Positions 56,188-62,594 of a DNA stretch of 62,594 nucleotides are shown piece by piece. The notes beneath the pieces were generated by a model, which was not told the origin of the DNA, did no database searches, and saw only the letters and a program-made list of their open reading frames with translations. This DNA is from Actinomycetota bacterium. GTDB taxonomy: Bacteria > Actinomycetota > Actinomycetes > Nanopelagicales > Nanopelagicaceae. The translations under genes were made by a program, and so were the position numbers. Each line of letters opens with the position of its first letter. The first letter of the stretch is position 1. The stretch lies in the NCBI GenBank assembly GCA_016870795.1, contig VGAJ01000005.1, forward strand, positions 1 through 62,594, read 5' to 3'.

Positions 56188-57626
56188 TTAGCTCCCTTGA
56201 GATATGCGCCAAGTCCATGGCGACCACCTTCGCGGCCCCAGCCAGATTCTTTATATCCGCCAAATGGGCTTGCTGGATCAAATTTATTAAAGGTATTGGC
56301 CCAGATAACTCCAGCCTTTAAGTGATTTCCTGCCCAGAGAATTCTTGAACCTTTATCAGTCCAAATGCCAGCCGAGAGCCCAAATGGAGTGTTATTGGCT
56401 TTTTCTATCGCCTCTTGTGGAGTTCTAAAAGTAAGCACAGATAGCACTGGCCCAAAGATCTCTTCTCTAGCAATGCGATGAGCTTGAGTTACTCCTTTAA
56501 ATATCGTTGGAGCAAACCAGAATCCTTTATTTGGAATCTGGCAAGGAGCAGACCAGATATCAGCGCCTTCTGCTTGTCCAGAAGATGAGAGTTCATGAAT
56601 TTTTGCTAGTTGCGCAGCTGAGTTAATGGCTCCAATATCTGTGTTCTTATCCAATGGATCACCGAGGCGAATCTTGGACATTCTCTTCTGTAATTTATTT
56701 AAGAATTCATCATGGATATTTTCTTGAAGCAGAAGGCGAGAACCGGCACAGCAAACATGTCCTTGATTAAAGAATATTCCATTGATGATTCCCTCAACTG
56801 CTTGGTCAATTGGCGCATCTTCAAAGACGATATTTGCGCCTTTTCCGCCAAGTTCAAGAGTGACCGGGGTATTACTAACGGCAAGAGATCTGGCAATTAA
56901 CTTGCCAACTTCGGTAGATCCAGTAAATGCAACCTTATCAATATCTGGATGTTTAACTAACGCAGCTCCTGTGCTTCCATCTCCGGTAATAATGTTTACG
57001 ACTCCAGGTGGGAGGTCTGCTTGTTGGCACACTTCAGCAAATAACAGAGCGGTGAGTGGTGTCGTTTCAGCAGGCTTTAACACAACAGTATTTCCAGTAG
57101 CTAGCGCTGGCGCAATCTTCCAGGCGAGCATTAGAAGTGGGAAGTTCCAAGGAATTATCTGGGCTACTACTCCGTGAGCTTTAGGTTTTTCTCCAAAGCC
57201 AGCGAATTCCAACTTATCTGCCCAGCCGGCGTGATAGAAGAAGTGTGCAGCAGAGAGTGGAATATCGATGTCTCTGGTTTCCCTAATCGGCTTTCCGTTA
57301 TCTAGGGTTTCAACTACAGCAAATTCTCGAGACCTCTCTTGTAGTAGACGAGCGATGCGAAAGAGATATTTTGCTCGCTCTTTGCCGCTCAGCTTCGACC
57401 AAACTTTTACATAGGCAGATCTTGCAGCCTTAACAGCCTTATCAATATCTACTTCATCGGCAAGTGAAATCTTGGCCAATACCTCTTCATTAGCAGGATT
57501 TATCGTTTCAAAGCGCTTCTTGTTATGAGAGGCAACGAATTTACCGTTTATATATAGCCCATAATCCTTTTTGATATTGGCTATCGCCTTCGATTCTGGG
57601 GCAGGGGCGTATTCAAAGTCACTCAT
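56184..57626 (-). CDS. Aldehyde dehydrogenase (NAD-dependent)
   Basis: A full 480-residue enzyme: QIIPWNFPLLMLAWK, VVLKPAETTPLTAL, FTGSTEVGK, ELGGKGANIVFEDA with the general-base Glu258, and FFNQGHVCCAGSR with catalytic Cys292. It lies two bases after deoC on the same strand, so its substrate is probably acetaldehyde from deoxyribose-5-phosphate cleavage, yielding acetate, and perhaps related aldehydes from the mtnA pathway. The substrate is inferred from context. Confidence 0.92.
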   Translation of the reverse strand: MSDFEYAPAPESKAIANIKKDYGLYINGKFVASHNKKRFETINPANEEVLAKISLADEVDIDKAVKAARSAYVKVWSKLSGKERAKYLFRIARLLQERSREFAVVETLDNGKPIRETRDIDIPLSAAHFFYHAGWADKLEFAGFGEKPKAHGVVAQIIPWNFPLLMLAWKIAPALATGNTVVLKPAETTPLTALLFAEVCQQADLPPGVVNIITGDGSTGAALVKHPDIDKVAFTGSTEVGKLIARSLAVSNTPVTLELGGKGANIVFEDAPIDQAVEGIINGIFFNQGHVCCAGSRLLLQENIHDEFLNKLQKRMSKIRLGDPLDKNTDIGAINSAAQLAKIHELSSSGQAEGADIWSAPCQIPNKGFWFAPTIFKGVTQAHRIAREEIFGPVLSVLTFRTPQEAIEKANNTPFGLSAGIWTDKGSRILWAGNHLKAGVIWANTFNKFDPASPFGGYKESGWGREGGRHGLGAYLKGAK

Positions 57627-57628
57627 TA

Positions 57629-58576
57629 TTAATCCACCGTAACATAATTTGCGCTCGAATATCTGCCCGTACTTAATTTCATGCGTTGCAAAAGTAAATC
57701 ATTTAATAGCGCGCTTGCTCCAATTCGAAATAGCTCTGGGTTAAGCCATTCAGCTCCTGCAATTTCCTTAACAAGCACTAACTGTTTGATGGCATCCTTA
57801 GTTGTCCTTATTCCACCAGCTGGTTTAACACCAATTCTGATCTGACTTAGCTCAAAGAAGTCTCTTACCGCCTCAAGCATCACTAGAACTACTGGAGCGG
57901 TAGCAGCTGGCGTAACTTTCCCAGTTGAGGTTTTAATAAAATCTGCACCTGCAAGCATTGCCAAGTAAGAAGCTTTGCGAACGTTATCTAGAGTTACTAG
58001 CTCACCTGTTTCAAGAATTACTTTTAAGTGTGCCTTATCTGAACAGATTTCTTTTATTGCTCTAATCTCATCAAATACTTCACCAAGTTGTCCAGAGAGA
58101 AATGCTCCGCGATCAATGACCATATCGATCTCAGTTGCGCCAAGTGAAATAGCATCTTTGGTGTCTTGCAGCTTAACTTTTCTTGAGGCTCTACCTGAAG
58201 GAAAGGCGGTTGCTACTGCGGCTACTGGGATACTTTGACCGCCAATTGAATCTAGATGTTTTCTAGCAATTCCAACCATGTCGTTATAGACGCAGACAGC
58301 TCCTACATGTGGAACCGAAGCATCTTGTGGATCGGGGCGGAGAGCTTTCGAGCAGAGTGATCTGATTTTGCCAGCTGTATCTGCGCCTTCAAGAGTTGTT
58401 AAATCAATCATGCTAATTGCCATATCGATGGCCCATTTTTTGCTGGTGGTCTTAATGCTTCTAGTTCCAAGCATCGCAGCGCGCTCTTGAGCGCCTATTT
58501 GATCTACGCCGGGAAGGGTTTGTAGAAATCTTCGCAGCGAAGTCTCAGAACCATCAATCAGATTTAGCGCTGACAT
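57629..58576 (-). CDS. deoC: Deoxyribose-phosphate aldolase
   Basis: A 315-residue class I aldolase that splits deoxyribose-5-phosphate to glyceraldehyde-3-phosphate and acetaldehyde. ADFIKTSTGK contains the Schiff-base lysine and GVKPAGGIRT the second lysine; AVCVYNDM and EIDMVIDRGA are also conserved. At 315 residues it is the long actinobacterial form, with an extra N-terminal stretch of about 60 residues. A -10 box TAGACT lies eight bases before the ATG. Confidence 0.95.
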   Translation of the reverse strand: MSALNLIDGSETSLRRFLQTLPGVDQIGAQERAAMLGTRSIKTTSKKWAIDMAISMIDLTTLEGADTAGKIRSLCSKALRPDPQDASVPHVGAVCVYNDMVGIARKHLDSIGGQSIPVAAVATAFPSGRASRKVKLQDTKDAISLGATEIDMVIDRGAFLSGQLGEVFDEIRAIKEICSDKAHLKVILETGELVTLDNVRKASYLAMLAGADFIKTSTGKVTPAATAPVVLVMLEAVRDFFELSQIRIGVKPAGGIRTTKDAIKQLVLVKEIAGAEWLNPELFRIGASALLNDLLLQRMKLSTGRYSSANYVTVD

Positions 58577-58590
58577 AAGTAGTGAGTCTA
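58577..58590 (-). promoter_or_regulatory. -10 element directly before deoC
   Basis: On the minus strand TAGACT (58590-58585) ends eight bases before the ATG at 58576, in the 18-base gap after the pgm-like gene. A short or absent leader is implied. Confidence 0.4.
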
Positions 58591-58594
58591 CAAG

Positions 58595-60220
58595 TTATGA
58601 AGCAAGAAGGGTACGTAGCTCCAGATCCAGCCCTTTAATGATCTCCTCGGCCTTTTCCTGATTATCGCTAACTACCTCGATGTAACACTTAATCTTTGGC
58701 TCGGTTCCACTAGGTCTTACAATGATTCGAATGTTTGGCTCAAGAAATATTCGCACGCCATTTGTTGGTGGCAGGCCACTTACTGGCTTTTCTAAATCAT
58801 CAAAGCCAATCACGCGATATCCAGCAATTGACTGCGGAGTGTTGTTTCTAAACCTTCCGAGAATTGTGGTGATTTGTTCAACGCTATCCACTCTTACTGA
58901 AATTTGTCTGGTGCCGTGATAGCCATAATTGCTCCAGATTTCATCAAGGAAGTCACTTAGCGTCCTGGATTCACGCTTCAGATCTGTTGCTATTTGAACA
59001 ATCATTAGGGCTGCGCTGATTCCGTCCTTATCATTTACTGAATTTGAATCAACTGCATAACCAAGTGCCTCTTCATATCCGAAATGTAGATTCTCTATTT
59101 TTGCTATCCACTTAAATCCAGTGAGAGTTTCAGCAAAAGGCAATTGGTAAGCCTTAGCAATTTTGCTTAAGATTGAAGATGAGACAATTGAGTTAGCAAG
59201 AGCGACGTTTTTATCTTTAGCAGCTCTGGCTAAATATTCACCAAGAATGGCTCCGACTTCATCTCCCCTAAGCATTCTCCAATTTCCACCTCTATCTGCA
59301 ATTGCAACTGCGCAGCGATCAGCATCAGGATCATTGGCAATAACTAGATCTGCCGATACTTGCATTGCTTTCTTGATAGAGAGATCAATAGCTCCTGGCT
59401 CTTCAGGATTTGGGAATTTAACGGTTGGAAAATCTGGATCTGGCTCTGCCTGCTCGGAAACTAATATTGGGGGAGCAAAATTTGCTGCTGCAAATAGCTG
59501 CTCTAAAGTCTTTGTGCCAACGCCATGCATGGCTGAATAGACCACCTTGAGATCACTATTTGAGGTGGCAAGCTTTGCTGCGGCCTTGATATATGAATCA
59601 ATTATTGTGTTATCTAAAACTTCTGCTCCGCTGCTTCGTTTTAGGGAGTTTAAATCGGGAACTTGAGAGATATATTCTGAAATCTGCGTATCGGCAGGAG
59701 AGATAATCTGTGATCCTTCATAGCGAATCTGATCAACTATTCCGCCTAAATAGACCTTGTAGCCATTATCTTCTGGTGGGTTATGACTTGCAGTGACCAT
59801 AATTCCAACATCACACTTTAATTCTCTGACAGCATAGGCAAGCACTGGAGTTGGCAGAGCTCTTGGCAATAAATAGACCTTCATACCAGCGCCTTGCATT
59901 ATCTCAGCTGTGTCTTGCGCAAAATCTTTAGATCCATATCTAGCATCTCGTCCAATCACAACAGATGAGAGATTGTGCTTGCGCATGTAAGTAACAAGAC
60001 CAGCTGCAGTTTTTGTTACTACTGCTCGATTCATTCGTGAAGGCCCTGGTCCTAATTTGCCGCGCAAGCCTGCTGTTCCAAATTCTAGAAAACCAGAGAA
60101 GCAGGAGCGCAGCTCAGCTTCATTTTTATCTGCAAGGAGTCTTTCAAGTTCTGCTCTCGTCTTTGGGTCAGGATCTTGGCTTATCCACTGCTGAACTTGC
60201 GCTATTAGAGATTGATCCAT
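58595..60220 (-). CDS. Phosphohexo/phosphopentomutase (alpha-D-phosphohexomutase family)
   Basis: A 541-residue mutase: FGTAGLRGKLGPGPSRMN, the phosphoserine loop GIMVTASHNPPEDNGYKVYLGG, the metal loop ANDPDADRCAVA and RPSGTEPKIKCYIEV. The length and the FGTAGLRG opening match PGM2/PMM-type enzymes, several of which act on ribose- and deoxyribose-1-phosphate. Set upstream of deoC, phosphopentomutase (deoB function) is the likely role, but glucose or mannose phosphate use cannot be excluded. Confidence 0.88.
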   Translation of the reverse strand: MDQSLIAQVQQWISQDPDPKTRAELERLLADKNEAELRSCFSGFLEFGTAGLRGKLGPGPSRMNRAVVTKTAAGLVTYMRKHNLSSVVIGRDARYGSKDFAQDTAEIMQGAGMKVYLLPRALPTPVLAYAVRELKCDVGIMVTASHNPPEDNGYKVYLGGIVDQIRYEGSQIISPADTQISEYISQVPDLNSLKRSSGAEVLDNTIIDSYIKAAAKLATSNSDLKVVYSAMHGVGTKTLEQLFAAANFAPPILVSEQAEPDPDFPTVKFPNPEEPGAIDLSIKKAMQVSADLVIANDPDADRCAVAIADRGGNWRMLRGDEVGAILGEYLARAAKDKNVALANSIVSSSILSKIAKAYQLPFAETLTGFKWIAKIENLHFGYEEALGYAVDSNSVNDKDGISAALMIVQIATDLKRESRTLSDFLDEIWSNYGYHGTRQISVRVDSVEQITTILGRFRNNTPQSIAGYRVIGFDDLEKPVSGLPPTNGVRIFLEPNIRIIVRPSGTEPKIKCYIEVVSDNQEKAEEIIKGLDLELRTLLAS

Positions 60221-60232
60221 AGGGCCAACTTA
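60221..60232 (-). promoter_or_regulatory. -10 element directly before the phosphomutase gene, probably leaderless
   Basis: On the minus strand TAAGTT (60232-60227) ends six bases (GGCCCT) before the ATG at 60220. No Shine-Dalgarno. The box abuts the stop of the gene upstream. Confidence 0.5.
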
Positions 60233-60673
60233 CTACCGAGTACTTCTATTACTTAACTCTTTTATGTAATCCTCAGGAGCTCCTGCTTCACGAGCAGCGT
60301 TAACCATAATTTCTAGATAACGAGCTGATGGCATTCCGCCTTCAAAAGAATTAAGTACATAGATATAACAGAGCGGAGAACCATCCAGAGTTTCTACTCG
60401 CACTCTAATCTTTCGATATAGATCGGTAGTCACACCCTCCCATTGATCAAGGGCTGCTTCATCTGTTGCAGTTAGATCATAGATAGAGACAAAAACGCTA
60501 TGGCCAGCATCTTCTGCAAGAGTTGCAACTGCTCCCTCCCAGCCAATTTCCTCCCCGCCAAAAGTTAAGCGCCAACCGCGTAGCCATCCAGTTCCGCGGT
60601 GCGGTGAATAAGGGGCTCTGAGAAGCATCTGCCTAGGATCAAGATTTGATCCATATGCGGCATATAAAGTCAT
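60233..60673 (-). CDS. Gamma-glutamylcyclotransferase-like protein
   Basis: A 146-residue protein with the GGCT fold opening LYAAYGSNLDPRQM, an EGAVATL strand and the AALDQWEG acidic residue expected in the active site. True members release 5-oxoproline from gamma-glutamyl peptides; many bacterial relatives have unknown substrates. It overlaps the maf gene by four bases and ends the ugd-maf-ggct unit. Confidence 0.75.
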   Translation of the reverse strand: MTLYAAYGSNLDPRQMLLRAPYSPHRGTGWLRGWRLTFGGEEIGWEGAVATLAEDAGHSVFVSIYDLTATDEAALDQWEGVTTDLYRKIRVRVETLDGSPLCYIYVLNSFEGGMPSARYLEIMVNAAREAGAPEDYIKELSNRSTR

Positions 60674-61266
60674 GACAAATCAAACCATTGGTAACCTAAT
60701 TTGTTAATGGCGCTGCGCAATAATGGCAGGGAAAGGCCAATCACATTAGATGTTTCACCCTCAATCCTTGAGATAAAAGGCGAGCTTCTTCCATCTAGAG
60801 TAAAGCCCCCAGCAACATTTAGAGGTTCACCAGTTGCTACATAACCATCAATTTCAGCATCGCTCATATTTGCAAAGAAAACTTTGGTGCTTACCACATC
60901 ACTAATTTCAATCTCTTTCTCAGTGTCAATAATGCAATGACCAGTGTGAAGGAGGCCAGATTTTCCACGTAATTGTTTAGCTCTTGCAACTGCGTTCTCC
61001 ACGCTTCCTGGTTTACCTAAACTCTGTCCCTGGAATTCAAAGGTGGAGTCACAACCAATTATTAGAGCAGGGTAGTTAATTTTTGCTCTCACTGTATGAG
61101 CTTTAACAATTGCCAGGGCTATTACTAGTTCTTTAGGGGATAGGCTTTGATAGTCAGAGCTCTCTTCATCAACTCCACTTACAATTACCTCAGGGGTAAT
61201 TCCAGCGCTTTGTAATAATTTATATCGAGCAGGAGATGCTGATGCCAAGATTATTTTTGGCGCCAT
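60670..61266 (-). CDS. maf: Maf-family nucleoside triphosphate pyrophosphatase
   Basis: A 198-residue Maf protein: the N-terminal IILASASPARYKLLQSAGI, CDSTFEFQG, KPGSVENAV and STKVFFANMSDAEIDGYV, with GGFTLDGRSSPFI near the C-terminus. Maf proteins hydrolyse non-canonical NTPs such as dTTP/UTP analogues or m7GTP and influence division. It follows the UDP-glucose dehydrogenase gene with three bases between. Confidence 0.92.
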   Translation of the reverse strand: MAPKIILASASPARYKLLQSAGITPEVIVSGVDEESSDYQSLSPKELVIALAIVKAHTVRAKINYPALIIGCDSTFEFQGQSLGKPGSVENAVARAKQLRGKSGLLHTGHCIIDTEKEIEISDVVSTKVFFANMSDAEIDGYVATGEPLNVAGGFTLDGRSSPFISRIEGETSNVIGLSLPLLRSAINKLGYQWFDLS

Positions 61267-61269
61267 TAT

Positions 61270-62574
61270 TTAAGCCCTTCCTAGAGCCCTAAATTTCCAA
61301 CCAGATTTGACCCAGAGATCTCTATCTAGAGCGTTTCGACCATCAATAATAATTGCTTGATTAACTTGGTTTTTTATGGCAGATGGATTGATTTCTCGAT
61401 AGATCTTCCATTCAGTTAAATGCAAAATCACATCTGCCCCTGCAACACATCCCTCAATACTTTCTGAAAAATCTAAATGAGAAAAGCGCGCTCTAGCAGG
61501 CTCAATCGCTTTGGGATCGTGAACAGTCACAGCTGCTCCTGCTTGGCTTAGTTGAACTGCGATATCGAGTGCGGGTGAGTCTCTAACATCATCACTATCG
61601 GGCTTAAATGCAGCACCCAACACAGCAATCTTCTTACCCTTTAGATCTTGCCCCAGGTCCACTCTCACCAAATCAATTACTCGCGCTCTTGCTCGCATAT
61701 TTATCGAGTCAATTTCTCTCAAGAACTCAAGGGATTGTTTAGCTCCAAGTTCTTCTGATCGCGCCATAAATGCACGGATATCTTTAGGCAAACAGCCACC
61801 ACCAAAGCCAATTCCAGCTTGCAGAAAGCGTGAGCCAATTCTTGGGTCATAACCGATTGCCTTAGCAAGAACAGTTACATCTCCACCAGATGCTTCACAG
61901 ATCTCAGCCATTGCATTGATGAAGGAGATTTTGGTTGCAAGAAATGAGTTAGCTGCAACTTTTACAAGTTCTGCAGTTGGTAGATCTGCCCTTATCCAAG
62001 GAACTCCATCTTTAATAAGTGAGGCATAAACCTCTTTCAATACTTCCTCAGCGCGATCTGAAGTAACTCCTACAACCAATCTATTTGGCCTTAGGGTATC
62101 TTCAACTGCAAAACCTTCTCTTAAAAATTCTGGATTCCAAGCTAACTCAACTTTCTCATTTAACTTACTCAGCATATCTGCAAGGCGACCTGCAGTTCCT
62201 ACCGGGACTGTGGACTTACCAACAATTAGAGAGCCAGCTTTTGCATGGGTCGCAACAGAAGCAATAGATGCATCAACATAGGTCAGATCTGCAGCTAGGC
62301 CATCTTTTTTCTGAGGAGTTCCTACGCAGATGAAGTGAACGTCGCAATCTTTTATCTGAGAGAAATCTGATGTGAACTCTAATCTCTTTGAATTGACCTC
62401 TGCCAGGAGAAGTTCTTCAAGACCTGGTTCATAAAATGGAACTTTGCCGCTATTGAGAAGCTCGATTTTCTTCTGATCTACATCGACTCCAACAACTTCA
62501 AAGCCAAGAGATGACATGGCAGCGGCATGGGTTGCACCAAGATAGCCAGTTCCGATTACTGAGAGCTTTAACAT
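61270..62574 (-). CDS. ugd: UDP-glucose 6-dehydrogenase
   Basis: About 434 residues, converting UDP-glucose to UDP-glucuronate for envelope polysaccharides. LSVIGTGYLGATHAAAM binds NAD; GFGGGCLPKDIRAF holds the catalytic cysteine; AFKPDSDDVRDSPALDI is the UDP-binding region. I start at 62574 (MLKLSVIG) rather than at a TTG three codons earlier. TAGTAT lies nine bases before this ATG and may be its -10 box. The gene is complete; only 20 bases of window remain upstream. Confidence 0.94.
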   Translation of the reverse strand: MLKLSVIGTGYLGATHAAAMSSLGFEVVGVDVDQKKIELLNSGKVPFYEPGLEELLLAEVNSKRLEFTSDFSQIKDCDVHFICVGTPQKKDGLAADLTYVDASIASVATHAKAGSLIVGKSTVPVGTAGRLADMLSKLNEKVELAWNPEFLREGFAVEDTLRPNRLVVGVTSDRAEEVLKEVYASLIKDGVPWIRADLPTAELVKVAANSFLATKISFINAMAEICEASGGDVTVLAKAIGYDPRIGSRFLQAGIGFGGGCLPKDIRAFMARSEELGAKQSLEFLREIDSINMRARARVIDLVRVDLGQDLKGKKIAVLGAAFKPDSDDVRDSPALDIAVQLSQAGAAVTVHDPKAIEPARARFSHLDFSESIEGCVAGADVILHLTEWKIYREINPSAIKNQVNQAIIIDGRNALDRDLWVKSGWKFRALGRA

Positions 62575-62594
62575 TACTGCCAAATACTAGCCGT

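Noticed and set aside
60181-60190. DnaA-box-like TTATCCACT near the start of the phosphomutase gene
   Set aside because: Single site with a mismatch inside a coding region; no cluster and no dnaA or dnaN nearby.

Overview
This window reads as chromosomal DNA of a small-genome, low-GC actinobacterium, most likely a freshwater Nanopelagicales (acI, 'Candidatus Planktophila/Nanopelagicus'-like) organism. The reasons are actinobacterial marker genes (a WhiB3/WhiD-type WhiB, a GroEL1 with a His-rich tail, GuaB3, a PerM-like DUF6350 protein, DUF3017) combined with AT-rich coding DNA, very short or overlapping gene junctions, and several enzymes missing domains. The assignment is inferred from gene content; no rRNA, tRNA, insertion sequence, prophage or CRISPR array was seen. 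No gap between genes exceeds 300 bases; the longest is 257 bases (50425-50681).

Layout. 1-8040: end of truA, an ABC-F protein, then rplM-rpsI-glmM-glmS-PAP2-alr (ribosome and cell-wall precursors). 8051-17053: an accessory stretch set between alr and tsaE, with a livGFHM-livK importer, a secreted alpha/beta hydrolase overlapping livK, and a DUF1800/DUF1501 pair. 17070-21625: tsaE-tsaB-rimI-tsaD, then CIRCE-groES-groEL. 21700-27791: TerC, WhiB3-like regulator, a divergent CarH-like B12-binding MerR regulator, guaB lacking its CBS domains, guaB3, guaA. 27797-37954: secreted cyclophilin, PIG-L deacetylase, pcrA, sucCD, perM-like gene, folD, DUF3017, mdh, icd. 38013-42574: a solitary MsiK/UgpC-type ATPase, CorC, TrpS and a stand-alone BMP-family binding protein. 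42575-60220: nucleoside uptake and catabolism. 60233-62574: GGCT-like protein, Maf and UDP-glucose dehydrogenase.

The most interesting region is 42575-60220. A leftward eight-gene operon encodes a BMP-type nucleoside ABC importer, an MtnP-family phosphorylase, an MtaD-type deaminase, a DUF985 cupin and a small SDR. Divergent from it are mtnA, a fused class II aldolase/short-chain dehydrogenase, cdd and deoA. Convergent to these lie deoC with one intact and one catalytically dead aldehyde dehydrogenase, and a phosphopentomutase-like gene. Together they could import nucleosides, including 5'-modified ones (methylthioadenosine, 5'-deoxyadenosine), split off the base and cut the sugar into a triose or DHAP plus a small aldehyde. 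The usual mtnK and mtnB-E genes are absent here. The importer has a roughly 200-base leader that looks structured and matches no riboswitch class I know.

Regulation. Many operon-first genes have a TANNNT -10 box ending 6-8 bases before the start codon and no Shine-Dalgarno, which implies leaderless mRNAs, while operon-internal genes have purine-rich ribosome sites. Four clear stem-loop terminators, one CIRCE element and two sets of closely spaced divergent promoters were found.
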